The notes under the pieces: generated by a model | Database searches by the model: none | Seen by the model: the letters and a program-made list of their open reading frames with translations, nothing else | Told to the model about the DNA's origin: nothing | Position numbers and translations under genes: made by a program | Shown: piece by piece, positions 18,778 to 30,172 of the stretch | Layout: every line of letters begins with the position of its first letter | Numbering within the stretch: the first letter of the stretch is position 1 | DNA from: Sutterella sp047777475 | Lineage (GTDB): Bacteria; Pseudomonadota; Gammaproteobacteria; Burkholderiales; Burkholderiaceae_F | Length of the DNA stretch: 64,000 nt | NCBI GenBank assembly: GCA_047777475.1 | Contig: JBKEET010000001.1 | Coordinates: 434,001 to 498,000 of the forward strand | Reading direction: 5' to 3'

Positions 18778-21700
18778 GCGGAACAGCAAAAGAAAACGAA
18801 ACCGAAAGCTTCGACGTCCTCACCGCGCCGCTCGGCGTGCCGACGCTGATCGAAGCTTCCGCCGGCACGGGCAAGACCTTCTCGATCAAGCACCTCGTCC
18901 TGAGGCTGGTCGTCGAGGAAGGCTTTTCGATCGACAGGATCCTCGTCGTGACCTTCACCAAGGCAGCCACGGCGGAGCTTTCGTCGCGCATCCGCCAGCA
19001 CATCGCAGACGCGGACGACTATCTCAAGGGTACGCTGCCTGCCGGCGACGTCGACGGCATCCTCGTCGAACAGGCCAAGCGCTGGGAAGAGCAGGGCATC
19101 GCGCGCGAGGAGGTGCTGCGGCGCCTCGGCGACGCACTCGCGCGATTCGACAGCGCGCCGATTTACACCATTCATTCGTTCTGCGAAAAATCACTTCGCA
19201 GCCGCGCCTTCAGCGCATCGGACAATTTCGATTTCGATCTTGCCGAAAGCGATGCCGATTTCCGCCGCACGGCGATCGAGGATTTTGAGCGCCGCGAGCT
19301 CGACAGGCTTCAGGGCGCCGATCCGGCGTTCCTCGAAAAGCTGCTCGATGCGGACGCCTGGGACACGGTGCTGCAGCAGCTCTCCGCCAATCCCGCTTCG
19401 CTCGCGAAGCGCGTGCTGCAGTCGGAAGGCGAGGAAAAAGCCGTGCTCGAGCGCTTCTGCAGGGAAGCGCCTGCCGAGCTCAGGGCCCTTAAGCGCCAGG
19501 CACGGGTGCGCTCCTTTGACGACCTGCTCGCCGACATGTACGAGCGGCTGACGTCGGGCGCGACGGCCGAGTCCTTTGCCGAAGCCGTGCGCGGGCTTTA
19601 CGACGCCGTGCTGATCGACGAGTTCCAGGACACGGACCCGCTGCAGTTTGCGATTTTCAGAAAGCTTTTCCTTGAGGGGAAAGCGGCGGGCAAGAAGCGC
19701 TCCGTCTTTTTCGTCGGCGACCCTAAGCAGGCGATCTACCGCTTCCGCTCGGCCGACCTCAACACTTACCTTGCGGCGAGGCGCCTCATCGGCAATACGA
19801 AGCGGCTCCCCGTCAACTACCGTTCTACGCCGCGCCTCGTGCAGGCCGTCAACGCGTTTTTCACTACGGGATCGGTCCTCAGCCCGTTCCTGCGAAGCGA
19901 CATGACCTTCTCGCCCGTCGACAGCGTGCCGACGCGCACGGGCCTTTACCGCCTCTCCGAGAGCGGCTGGAGCGAGGTTCCTCCGCTCGAGATCTGGCAG
20001 ACCGTCAGGCCGTTCGAAAACGCCGGCGATCGGCACGAAGCCTCGCGCCGGGCGCTTGCCAACGACATCGCCCGCGTGCTCGCCGAAGGGCGCGAGGGGC
20101 GGCTCTGCCTGAAAGCCGAGGAGGGCGAGGATGCCATAGCCGAAATGAAGACCGTGGCCGGCGGCGAGGAAAAAACGCTGCGGCTGCGGCCCGTCGAAGC
20201 GCGCGACATTGCCGTTCTCGTGCGCAATCACAGCGATGCCGAGGACCTCATGCCTGCACTGCAGGCGCTTGGCATCCGCGCCAGGGCCGTGAGCAGGGAT
20301 GACGTTTTCAAAACCGAAGAAGCCGCTGAAATCCTGCTCATGCTCCGCGCCATGAACCGTCCCGGCGACGAGCGGCTCGTGCGCGCCGCGCGCATCACGC
20401 GCATCGTCGGCGACACCGAGACGACGCTCGAAAACGACACGGAAGAGCGGCGCACGCAGATGCGCGCGCTCTTTGAAAACGCCCGGGCGCGCTGGGCGAG
20501 GAGCGGCGCAGCAGCAGGCTTTGCGGGCATTTTCGAGGAATGCCGCACGACGGAGCGGCTGCTGCCCGAGGCGGGCGGCGAGCAGCGGCTCACCAATTAC
20601 GCGCACGTGATCGAGCTCCTGCATGCCGAGGGCCGCAGCTTTGCCACGCCGGCCGGCCTGCTCGCGCGCTTCGAAAAGGCGATTGCCGAAGCGGGTGAAA
20701 CGCCCGAAGAGCGCATCGTGCGGCTCGCAAGCGACGCCAACCTGGTCTCGGTGGTCACGATCCACTCGAGCAAGGGCCTGCAGTATCCGATCGTTTACCT
20801 GCCGTTCTGCGAGAAGCTCGGGTCGGGCAAGACAAAGAAGAGCCTCGTGTTCCGCACGGTGGAAAACGGCGTGCCCGAGCTCCTTTTAAGCCTCGAGCCG
20901 CAGGATCCGCCGAAAAGCTTTGCCAAGGAGAATGCGCAGGAAGCCACGCGCCTTGCCTACGTCGCGATGACGCGCGCCAAGGCGCGGCTCGTCATGAGCT
21001 TTTCGATGCACCAGCGCTCGAAAAAGATGCCTGACGCCTGGCACGCGAACTGCAAGAAAAACGCCTATTTCTCGATCCTGACGGGCGAGGAAGAGAGCAA
21101 GAACATCGCGGATCAAACTATCAAGGACCGTTTCGAGGATCTTGCCCGGGAGAACCCGGGCTGCGTTGCGCTGCGCTCGATCGCCGACGTCGCCGCGGAC
21201 GTGCCGCCCATGCTCACTGCCGACGAGAAAGAAGAGTCGCTCAGTGTTTCGCCATCGCGCGACGTGCTGCCCGCCTGGCGCACGAGCTCTTTCACGGGCA
21301 TCGCGCGCCTGATCAGCGACGACGGCGGGGACGAGGGCGGCTGCTTTGTGCCCGCGAGAAAGCCGGGAAAGAGCGCCGACATGCTCGATTTCCCGCGCGG
21401 CACCCGCGCGGGCACCGCTTTGCACGAGATCCTTGAAAAAGCGGATTTCCAGAAGATGGCAGAGGAGAGCGCGGAGCCCGACCGCCTTGCGCTTGCGCAC
21501 GAGGTGCTCAGCGCCAACATGGCGTTCCCCGGCGAAGAAGACGCCGCGCTTGCCGAAGAGGCCGCCTCGCGGATGATCGCCGACGTCCTCAACGCGGAAA
21601 TCCTGCCCGGCGTGCGCCTGAAGGACGTGACGCCCGAGAAGCGCTGCGCTGAAATGGAATTCCTTCTCAAGACGGGCCCCGGCGTCACGGCCGAGGGGCT

Positions 21701-22142
21701 CGGCGCGAAGCTCGCCGAGCTCGGCTATCCGCAGCCGCCGCTTGAAAGCGAGGCGCTCGAAGGATTCCTCACGGGCTTCATCGACCTTGCCTTCGAGGCG
21801 GACGGGCGCTTCTGGGTGCTCGACTGGAAGAGCAACGCCATTGCGGAAAGCGTGCGCGAGCCCAAGGACTACACGCAGCCGACGATGGCGGCCGAAATGG
21901 ACCGTCACCACTACCGCCTGCAGTACCTGCTCTATTTGGTCGCGCTGCGGCGCTTCCTAAGGGCGCGCCTCGGCGATGCGTGGCATGACGATCTTTTGGG
22001 CGGCGCCGTCTACGTGTTCCTGCGCGGCGTGCGCGCGGAGGCGAAGCGCACCGCCCGGGGGCTGCAGGGCGTCGTTCTCGACCGCGTCGATCCTAAGAAG
22101 ATTGCGGCGCTTGACGATTACCTCAGAGGAGAAGAGAAATGA
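18774..22142 (+). CDS. recB: RecBCD subunit RecB (helicase-nuclease)
   Basis: 1122 residues. A UvrD-type 3'-5' helicase with Walker A IEASAGTGKTFSIK near residue 25, TFTKAATAELSSRIR (motif Ia), LIDEFQDTDPLQ (Walker B, near 282), GDPKQAIYRFRSAD (motif III), TIHSSKGLQYPIVYLPF (motif V) and RLAYVAMTRAKARL (motif VI). The C-terminal nuclease domain has GTALHEILE (His), TGFIDLAFEADGRFW and VLDWKSNA with the catalytic Asp and Lys. It degrades and unwinds double-strand ends for recombination. ATGA overlaps couple it to recC and recD, ensuring matched subunit amounts. Confidence 0.97.
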   Translation: MSGTAKENETESFDVLTAPLGVPTLIEASAGTGKTFSIKHLVLRLVVEEGFSIDRILVVTFTKAATAELSSRIRQHIADADDYLKGTLPAGDVDGILVEQAKRWEEQGIAREEVLRRLGDALARFDSAPIYTIHSFCEKSLRSRAFSASDNFDFDLAESDADFRRTAIEDFERRELDRLQGADPAFLEKLLDADAWDTVLQQLSANPASLAKRVLQSEGEEKAVLERFCREAPAELRALKRQARVRSFDDLLADMYERLTSGATAESFAEAVRGLYDAVLIDEFQDTDPLQFAIFRKLFLEGKAAGKKRSVFFVGDPKQAIYRFRSADLNTYLAARRLIGNTKRLPVNYRSTPRLVQAVNAFFTTGSVLSPFLRSDMTFSPVDSVPTRTGLYRLSESGWSEVPPLEIWQTVRPFENAGDRHEASRRALANDIARVLAEGREGRLCLKAEEGEDAIAEMKTVAGGEEKTLRLRPVEARDIAVLVRNHSDAEDLMPALQALGIRARAVSRDDVFKTEEAAEILLMLRAMNRPGDERLVRAARITRIVGDTETTLENDTEERRTQMRALFENARARWARSGAAAGFAGIFEECRTTERLLPEAGGEQRLTNYAHVIELLHAEGRSFATPAGLLARFEKAIAEAGETPEERIVRLASDANLVSVVTIHSSKGLQYPIVYLPFCEKLGSGKTKKSLVFRTVENGVPELLLSLEPQDPPKSFAKENAQEATRLAYVAMTRAKARLVMSFSMHQRSKKMPDAWHANCKKNAYFSILTGEEESKNIADQTIKDRFEDLARENPGCVALRSIADVAADVPPMLTADEKEESLSVSPSRDVLPAWRTSSFTGIARLISDDGGDEGGCFVPARKPGKSADMLDFPRGTRAGTALHEILEKADFQKMAEESAEPDRLALAHEVLSANMAFPGEEDAALAEEAASRMIADVLNAEILPGVRLKDVTPEKRCAEMEFLLKTGPGVTAEGLGAKLAELGYPQPPLESEALEGFLTGFIDLAFEADGRFWVLDWKSNAIAESVREPKDYTQPTMAAEMDRHHYRLQYLLYLVALRRFLRARLGDAWHDDLLGGAVYVFLRGVRAEAKRTARGLQGVVLDRVDPKKIAALDDYLRGEEK

Positions 22143-24022
22143 GCGAAGCGGCTGCAAAAGAGGCGGCGATCGAGAGTCCCATGCTCGAGTTCGGCGAAGC
22201 GCTGCTGCGCGCGGTTTCCCGCGCCCGCGGCGCGGAACCGACGGAAGATCTGCGCCTTCTGGTGTCCGCCCTGATGGCGGTGCTCTCGGACGCTCAGGCC
22301 GACGGCAGCGTCTGCGTGAGCATGGACGCCGTCCTTGCAAAAGCCAATGAAGCCGGCCTCGCGCTTTCGCCGGAGGAAGCCGAAGAGGCACTGTGCGCCT
22401 GCGGCTTTGCCGACGGGGGCGGGGAGGCGGACGTGCCCGCGCCCTGCGTGATCGACCGTGCGACGAATCTCACCCGCATTTACCTGCGGCGCTTTTTCGC
22501 CGAGGAAAAGTCGCTTTCCGCCGCGCTGGCGGCCATGGGCCGCGCCAAAGGAAAGCCGCTCGGCGACAAGCAGAAGGCGCGCGCCGAGGAGCTCTGCCGC
22601 GCGTTCAACGCTGACGCGCTGCAGAGCCGTGCCGTGCTCCTTGCGCTTTCCGAGCCTTTCGCCGTCATCTGCGGGGGCCCCGGCACGGGCAAGACGACGA
22701 CGGTGGCGCTCATCCTCGAGTGCCTGCTCGAAGACAATCCCGAGCTGCGCATCGGCTTGGCGGCGCCGACCGGCAAGGCGACGAGCCGCATGCGCGAATC
22801 GATCGAGGGCATCGCCTCGGGCGATAAGAAGGATAGCTTCCCGATCCTGCGGCGCATCGCCGATCCCGGCGAAGAGGAGCTCTCGGTCGCCGAGCGCACG
22901 ATCCACAAGTGGCTCGTGACGCCCACGCCCTCGGGCGAGCGCCCCGGGCCCGGCAATCCGTTCGCGCTCGACGTGCTCATCGTCGACGAAGCCTCGATGA
23001 TCGACTCGCACCTCGCGGCGCGGTTCTTCGCGGCGATTTCGCCCGATACGCGGCTTATCGTGCTCGGCGACAAGCACCAGCTCGCGGCCGTGGGCCCGGG
23101 TTCGGTCTTCGCGGACATCAGCGATGCGAAGGGCGTGCTCTCGGCGCATACGGTGGAATTAAAGAAAAGCCGGCGCTTTGCCGAAGGCACGGTGATCGCG
23201 GAACTCGCCGCCGCCATCAATTCGGGCGAAGAAGGGGCCGACGGCGAAGTCGCCGAAATCCTCTCGCGGGAATCGTCCGATGCGAAGTGGAAGGCGCTCT
23301 GGCACTGCGACGCGCCCGATCCGAGAACGGGACTTTCGGCAAGCGCCGAGGCCTGGCTCTCGGGGCATATCGCGCGCTACGGCAGGGCGCTCGTCGATTT
23401 CCTCACCGCGCAGAAAAAGGGCGAAGCGCTCGAAACGCTCTGGGCCGCGCTCTGGCGCGAGCACGCCTCGTTCGGCGCGCTCTGCGCGCAGCGCCGCGGC
23501 GTCATGAGCGTCGAGGCGGTCAACCGCCGCTTCGAGCGCGGCGTGCGTGAGCGGCTCGCCGCCGCAGGTCTCCTGCCCGCGGACGACGCCTCGGAAAACT
23601 ATCCGGGGCGTGCGATCATCGTGCGCCGCAACGACGATGCGATCGGGGCCTTCAACGGCGACGCGGGCATCATCCTGCCGTCGACAGGGGAGAACGGCGC
23701 GCCGCTCACCGCCGTCTTCGGCGAGAGCGCGAGGCGCATCCCGCCTTCGCTCCTGCCGGAGCACGACACGGCGTTTGCCATCACGATCCATCAGTCGCAG
23801 GGTTCCGAATTCGACGACGTCGGCGTTTTCCTACCCTCGTCGCCCGTTTCGGGACTCGCAAGCCGTGAACTCCTCTACACGGCCGTGACGCGCACCAAGT
23901 CCGCCGTCACGGTCTTCGGCTCGGAAGAGGTGCTGCGGCACGCCGTGCGCACGCCCGCCGTGCGCGTGAGCGGCTTGGCGGACCGGCTCGCCGAGGAGGC
24001 CGCCGCAGGGGGCGGCCTATAA
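22139..24022 (+). CDS. recD: RecBCD subunit RecD (5'-3' helicase)
   Basis: 627 residues. Superfamily 1B helicase: Walker A GGPGTGKTTTVALI near residue 180, LAAPTGKATSRM (motif Ia), LIVDEASMIDSHL (Walker B, near 282), LGDKHQLAAVGPGSVFAD (motif III) and ITIHQSQGSEFDDVGVFLP near the end, followed by LLYTAVTRTKSAVTVFGS. It drives the fast unwinding strand of RecBCD and is needed for nuclease regulation. Its start overlaps recB by 4 bases. mutM follows 32 bases later and may be read from the same transcript. Confidence 0.96.
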   Translation: MSEAAAKEAAIESPMLEFGEALLRAVSRARGAEPTEDLRLLVSALMAVLSDAQADGSVCVSMDAVLAKANEAGLALSPEEAEEALCACGFADGGGEADVPAPCVIDRATNLTRIYLRRFFAEEKSLSAALAAMGRAKGKPLGDKQKARAEELCRAFNADALQSRAVLLALSEPFAVICGGPGTGKTTTVALILECLLEDNPELRIGLAAPTGKATSRMRESIEGIASGDKKDSFPILRRIADPGEEELSVAERTIHKWLVTPTPSGERPGPGNPFALDVLIVDEASMIDSHLAARFFAAISPDTRLIVLGDKHQLAAVGPGSVFADISDAKGVLSAHTVELKKSRRFAEGTVIAELAAAINSGEEGADGEVAEILSRESSDAKWKALWHCDAPDPRTGLSASAEAWLSGHIARYGRALVDFLTAQKKGEALETLWAALWREHASFGALCAQRRGVMSVEAVNRRFERGVRERLAAAGLLPADDASENYPGRAIIVRRNDDAIGAFNGDAGIILPSTGENGAPLTAVFGESARRIPPSLLPEHDTAFAITIHQSQGSEFDDVGVFLPSSPVSGLASRELLYTAVTRTKSAVTVFGSEEVLRHAVRTPAVRVSGLADRLAEEAAAGGGL

Positions 24023-24054
24023 TGTTTTCTCTTGTTTTTTCGGAGGATTGAGCG

Positions 24055-24882
24055 ATGCCGGAGCTGCCGGAAGTCGAAGTGACGCGCCGCGGACTCTCGT
24101 GCACGGTGGGCAGCACCGTCACGGGCGCCGACGTGCGCACCGCGAAGCTGCGCGACCCCGTCCCCGACCTGGCCAAGGTCCTGAAGGGCCTGAAGCTCGC
24201 CGGGATCGACCGCCGGGCCAAGTACCTCATCTGGCGCTTTGAAGACGCCCGCGGGAAGACCGCGGGCTGGCTTGTCACGCACCTCGGCATGAGCGGCTTC
24301 TGGCGCCTGTGGCCCAATCCCGCGCCGGCGCCCCGCCGCCACGACCACATCGACATCACGATAGGCCCGTGGACCGCAAGGCTCACCGACCCGCGGCGCT
24401 TCGGCACCGTGCTCTGGATGACGGAAGACCCTTACAAGCAGAAGCCCCTGAAGGACCTCGGCCCCGAGCCCTTTGACGGCGAGCTCACCGCGGAGCGCTT
24501 CTGGAAGACGCTCCATGCGCATAAGACAAGCGTCAAGGCGGTGCTGCTTTCGGGCGAGGCCGCCGTGGGCTGCGGCAACATCTACTGCTCGGAGACGCTC
24601 TTCGAGGCGGGCATCCGCCCGACGCGCCGCGCTGACCGGGTGACGAAAAAGGAGGCCGAGCGGCTTCTCGCGGCCATCCGCGGCATCCTCGAGCGCGCCA
24701 TCAAGGCGGGCGGCACCACGCTCCGCGATTTCCACGGGCCGGGCGGCCAGGACGGCTACTTTGCGCTTGAGTGCAAGGTCTACGGCCGCGAGGGCGAGAA
24801 ATGCCCGGTCTGCGGCGGCGAAATCAAGCGCATCGTGCAGAACGGCCGCTCGAGCTACTTCTGCCCGCACTGCCAGAAATAA
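24055..24882 (+). CDS. mutM: Formamidopyrimidine-DNA glycosylase
   Basis: 275 residues. The mature N-terminus PELPEVEVTRRGL supplies the catalytic Pro and the conserved Glu; RRAKYLIW near residue 57 gives the catalytic Lys. GCGNIYCSETLFEAGI is the helix-two-turn-helix region. The C-terminal zinc finger is complete (CPVC and CPHC, with GRSSYFC between). The enzyme removes 8-oxoguanine and ring-opened purines from DNA. GGAGG lies about 10 bases before the ATG. It follows recD closely. Confidence 0.97.
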   Translation: MPELPEVEVTRRGLSCTVGSTVTGADVRTAKLRDPVPDLAKVLKGLKLAGIDRRAKYLIWRFEDARGKTAGWLVTHLGMSGFWRLWPNPAPAPRRHDHIDITIGPWTARLTDPRRFGTVLWMTEDPYKQKPLKDLGPEPFDGELTAERFWKTLHAHKTSVKAVLLSGEAAVGCGNIYCSETLFEAGIRPTRRADRVTKKEAERLLAAIRGILERAIKAGGTTLRDFHGPGGQDGYFALECKVYGREGEKCPVCGGEIKRIVQNGRSSYFCPHCQK

Positions 24883-24904
24883 CAACAGATAACAGGAAAG
24901 GACC

Positions 24905-25936
24905 ATGCCCGTCACACGACGCGACCTACTGCTAGCGGCCGGCGCCGCGCTCGCCGCGCCCGCCGCGGCCTTCGCCGCCGGCGGCAAAAAGGACGCCGCT
25001 CCCGCCGTCCTCAAGGGCCGGGCGCTCAAGCCCGGCGACACGATCGGCATCGCCGCGCCCGCCTCGCCCGTTTCGGAGGGCGTGCTCTACCGGGGCGTGG
25101 GCACGCTCGAGGCGCACGGCTTCAATGTGAAGCTCGGCGCCCATGTCTTTGAGGAATACGGCTTTTTCGCCGGCACCGCCGAGCAGCGGGCCGCGGACAT
25201 CAACGCGCTTTTCGCCGACCCTGAGGTCGACGCGATCCTCTGCGCCAAGGGCGGCTACGGTACCGCGGGTATCCTTGACCTGATCGACTACGGAGCGATT
25301 GCCGCGCACCCGAAGCAGCTCATCGGCTACAGCGACATCACGGGGCTCGAGACGGCGATCTGGCAGAAAACGGGTCTCATCACGGTCAACGGCGCGATGC
25401 TGCGCTCGCTCTCGGGCGAAGGCGGCTACACCGAAGAAAACTTTTTCCGCGGTCTCACGACGCTGCGGCCCATGGGCGCGATCGTGCCGCCAGAAGGGGA
25501 GCTCACGGCGATTCGCCCGGGCAAGGCCGCGGGGCGCATCGTGGGCGGCAACCTCACGCTCATTGCTTCGCTTGCCGGGACGCCTTACGAACTGAAGGGC
25601 GACGGGTGCATCCTCGTCCTCGAAGAGGTCCACGAAAAGAGCTACCGCATCGACCGCATGCTCCGGCAGCTTTACCAGAACGGGCTTTTCTCCCGCATCG
25701 CGGGGCTCGCCTGGGGCGAGTTTTACGAGTGCGGCACCGACGAAGGGGACTTCACGGTCGACGAGGTGCTGCGGCACTGGTCCAAGGTCTGCGGCAAGCC
25801 CGCGCTCTGCGGCCTGCCCGTCGGGCACAGGCTTGAGGCGACGGCCTACCTGCCGATCGGCGCCATGGCCGAGATCGAGGCCGACGAAACGGGCGGGGCG
25901 CTCTTCACCGTCACCGAGGCGCATGCCGTGCTCTGA
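24905..25936 (+). CDS. Exported S66 LD-carboxypeptidase
   Basis: 343 residues. The first 28 residues form a signal peptide with a twin-arginine look (TRRDLLLAAGAALAAPAAA). The rest is a peptidase S66 domain: LKPGDTIGIAAPASPV, CAKGGYGTAGILD, the Ser nucleophile in LIGYSDITGLE (near 140), the Glu in GGNLTLIASLAGTPYE and LEEVHEKSYRIDRML, and the catalytic His in GLPVGH. S66 enzymes trim the terminal D-Ala from murein tetrapeptides. Classical LdcA acts in the cytoplasm on recycled murein, so export points to periplasmic action. AGGAAAGG precedes the ATG; mutM ends 22 bases upstream. Confidence 0.9.
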   Translation: MPVTRRDLLLAAGAALAAPAAAFAAGGKKDAAPAVLKGRALKPGDTIGIAAPASPVSEGVLYRGVGTLEAHGFNVKLGAHVFEEYGFFAGTAEQRAADINALFADPEVDAILCAKGGYGTAGILDLIDYGAIAAHPKQLIGYSDITGLETAIWQKTGLITVNGAMLRSLSGEGGYTEENFFRGLTTLRPMGAIVPPEGELTAIRPGKAAGRIVGGNLTLIASLAGTPYELKGDGCILVLEEVHEKSYRIDRMLRQLYQNGLFSRIAGLAWGEFYECGTDEGDFTVDEVLRHWSKVCGKPALCGLPVGHRLEATAYLPIGAMAEIEADETGGALFTVTEAHAVL

Positions 25937-26045
25937 GCTAAGGCAGAAATCCTGCGGCAAAAAAGTGCCTTTCGGAGCCGCCGAAAAGGGCGGGGAGGTG
26001 GTATAAACCCTATCTCTTGAATAATTAGTTCCAAAGGCCGACCCC

Positions 26046-27266
26046 ATGAATCATGAGTCCCGCCGCAGCGGGGGCTTGGTGAGCTGGCTGCCCGTGCTCA
26101 CGCTGACGCTCTGCGCCTTTATTTTCAACACCTCCGAGTTCATTCCCATCGGCCTGCTCACCGACATCGGCCGCGACTTCGGCACGAGCGAGGCGCAGAC
26201 CGGCTGGCTCGTGACGGTTTACGCGTGGGTGGTGGCCACACTGTCGCTGCCGCTGATGCTCGCGGCGGCAAAGACCGAGCTGAAGCGCCTCATGCTGATC
26301 CTTCTCGGGCTCTTCTTCATCTCGAACGTCCTCTCGGGTCTCTCGGCCAACTACTGGATGCTCATGGCCTCGCGCATCGGCGTGGCCTGCGCGCACTCGA
26401 TCTTCTGGTCGATCGTAGGGCCGCTCGCCGTCGAGGTCGCGCCTGCGAGGCGCCGCTCGGCGGCTCTCAGCATGGTGGTCGTCGGCTCGTCGATCGCGAT
26501 GATCGTAGGCCTCCCGATGGGCCGCATGCTCGGCCTCGCGCTCGGCTGGCGCATGACGTTCCTCACCATCGGCGCCTTCGCGGCCTTAGCTTTCTTCTGC
26601 CTCGCGAAGCTTTTCCCGAGGGTGCCGAGCAACAACGCCGTGGCGCTCTCCGATGTGCCGAAGCTCCTTACGCGTCCCTCGCTCCTCGGGATCTACATCC
26701 TCACGCCCGTCATGATGACGGGCAACTTCACGATGTACAGCTACATCGAGCCCTATCTCGCGCAGGTGGCGGGCATGGCCGAGGGGACGATCACGCTGAC
26801 GCTTGCGGCCTACGGCCTCGTGGGGCTGCTCGCGAGCTGGCTCTTCTCGCATTTCTATGACCGCGCGCCCTTTGCCTTCATGCGCGCTTCGGTGGTCGGC
26901 ATCGCCGTGACGATCCTGCTGATGGGGCCCGCGAGCGCAAGCGAGCCCGCGATCATCGCGCTCGTCGTCGTCTGGGGCCTTTTCGTGACGTTCTACGGCC
27001 TGGTGTTCCAGTCTGCCGTGATCACGGCGGCGCCGACCGGCACGGCCGTGGCGATGTCGGTCTACTCGGGCATCTTCAACGTCGGCATCGGCTCGGGTGC
27101 CCTGGTGGGCGGCCTCGTGTGCACGCACCTCTCGATCGCCGACATCGGCTACGTGGGCGGCGGCATCGCGGCGGCGGCCGCGCTCTTCTGCCTCGCCTTC
27201 GTGGTGCCGGTCTTCAAGAAGCTCAAGGACGAGCAGAGAAGGGTGAAGGAAACGCCCGACGACTGA
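26046..27266 (+). CDS. MFS exporter (SotB/YdhP-like)
   Basis: 406 residues with 12 predicted membrane helices. N-terminal LCAFIFNTSEFIPIGLLTDI and GWLVTVYAWVVATLSLPLML match the DHA1 sugar-efflux/arabinose exporter branch of the major facilitator superfamily. The basic loop between helices 2 and 3 (AAKTELKRLML) is weakened relative to the usual motif. SRIGVACAHSIFWSIVGPLA fits helix 4. The likely role is proton-driven export of sugars or drugs. It is monocistronic and shares a bidirectional terminator with the usp gene. Confidence 0.87.
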   Translation: MNHESRRSGGLVSWLPVLTLTLCAFIFNTSEFIPIGLLTDIGRDFGTSEAQTGWLVTVYAWVVATLSLPLMLAAAKTELKRLMLILLGLFFISNVLSGLSANYWMLMASRIGVACAHSIFWSIVGPLAVEVAPARRRSAALSMVVVGSSIAMIVGLPMGRMLGLALGWRMTFLTIGAFAALAFFCLAKLFPRVPSNNAVALSDVPKLLTRPSLLGIYILTPVMMTGNFTMYSYIEPYLAQVAGMAEGTITLTLAAYGLVGLLASWLFSHFYDRAPFAFMRASVVGIAVTILLMGPASASEPAIIALVVVWGLFVTFYGLVFQSAVITAAPTGTAVAMSVYSGIFNVGIGSGALVGGLVCTHLSIADIGYVGGGIAAAAALFCLAFVVPVFKKLKDEQRRVKETPDD

Positions 27267-27292
27267 AGCTTCTGTTCTAAGCTCCGGACACG

Positions 27293-27328
27293 AAAAAGCG
27301 CCGCCGGCCGAAAGCCGCGCGGCGCTTT
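27293..27328. terminator. Bidirectional terminator between MFS and usp genes
   Basis: Perfect stem AAAGCGCCGC / GCGGCGCTTT, with A and T runs on opposite sides, serving two convergent genes. Confidence 0.85.
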
Positions 27329-27347
27329 ACAGTGTCCGGAAGACCGG

Positions 27348-28241
27348 TCAGCGGATGATCAGCAGCGGCACGGAGCTCGCCGAAGCGATGCGCATGGCGA
27401 CCGAGCCGAGCATGGCGGCGCGGAAGTTGCCGTAGCCGTGCGAGCCCATGACGAGGAGGTCAAGGGGCTGCTCGTTCGCGTACTCGGCGATGATCGGGCC
27501 CGGCTCGCCGTCGAGCTTGACGCCGGTCGCTTCGAGGCCCGCGTCCTTGAAGCGCTTCACGAGCGGCGGGACGGCCTTGTTGTAGGCGTCCTCGCGGAAC
27601 TTCTTGAGCTCGTCGAGGCTCTCGGTCGTGACGGCCATGCTCTGCATCGAGGCGAACGACACCGGGTGCATCGCCTCGCCCGCGTTGATGAGCTCGAAGC
27701 GCGTGCCGGTGCCGAAGAGCTCGCGGTGGCCGAGCACGTAGTCGACCGCCTTCTGCGAATAGTTCGAGCCGTCGACGGCCAGGCCCACGCGCAGGCCGTG
27801 CGTGCCCTCGGGGAGCTTGTTGCGCAGGATGAGGATCGGGCGGTTGGCGCGCGCCACGACGGCGTTCGAAACGGAGCCGAAGAGCAGGCCGCGCACCGGG
27901 CCTTCGCCGCGGGTGCCCATGATGATCAGGTCGGCGTCGATCTCGTTGGCCTTGTTCACAATGTCGTCGGGCGCCTGGCCGACGGTGTAGGAATAAATGG
28001 GCTTCACTGCGGTGCCCTTGAGGAGCGCAGCGACGGCGTCGAAGACGCCCTGGGCCTCGTTGTCGTAGTAGGCCTTGAGCTCCTCGGCCGTTTCCGTCAT
28101 GTAAATGTGCTTCGGAATCGGCACCTGGGAAAGGAAGACGTGAATTTCGGGCGAGGTGCCGAGAAGGTCGGTCCTCGTGGTAAGGAACTGAATGCTGCGA
28201 AGGCTGTTTTCGGAGCCGTCGACAGGAACGAGAATGCGCAT
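27348..28241 (-). CDS. Tandem universal stress protein
   Basis: 297 residues made of two UspA domains. Each begins with the strand-loop start (MRILVPVDGSENSL; LRVGLAVDGSNYSQK) and ends in the ATP-binding G-x2-G-x9-G(S/T) pattern (GTRGEGPVRGLLFGSVSN; GSHGYGNFRAAMLGSVAM). Both domains keep the ATP loop. Such tandem Usp proteins act in the cytoplasm during stress or growth arrest. AGGAGGAGC lies directly upstream of ATG 28241. It is a single gene. Confidence 0.93.
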   Translation of the reverse strand: MRILVPVDGSENSLRSIQFLTTRTDLLGTSPEIHVFLSQVPIPKHIYMTETAEELKAYYDNEAQGVFDAVAALLKGTAVKPIYSYTVGQAPDDIVNKANEIDADLIIMGTRGEGPVRGLLFGSVSNAVVARANRPILILRNKLPEGTHGLRVGLAVDGSNYSQKAVDYVLGHRELFGTGTRFELINAGEAMHPVSFASMQSMAVTTESLDELKKFREDAYNKAVPPLVKRFKDAGLEATGVKLDGEPGPIIAEYANEQPLDLLVMGSHGYGNFRAAMLGSVAMRIASASSVPLLIIR

Positions 28242-28368
28242 AAATGCTCCTCCTGTGAATTCTAGGGGCCATGCTTCGGAAACGTGCGGCCCTGACGTAA
28301 TGATGCCTTATCCGGGTGCGTTTGTGAGCGTTCCTAGGCAAAAGTGCTCAAAATTCAGCTGATGCCGC

Positions 28369-30171
<1,803 letters not shown>

Positions 30172-30172
30172 G

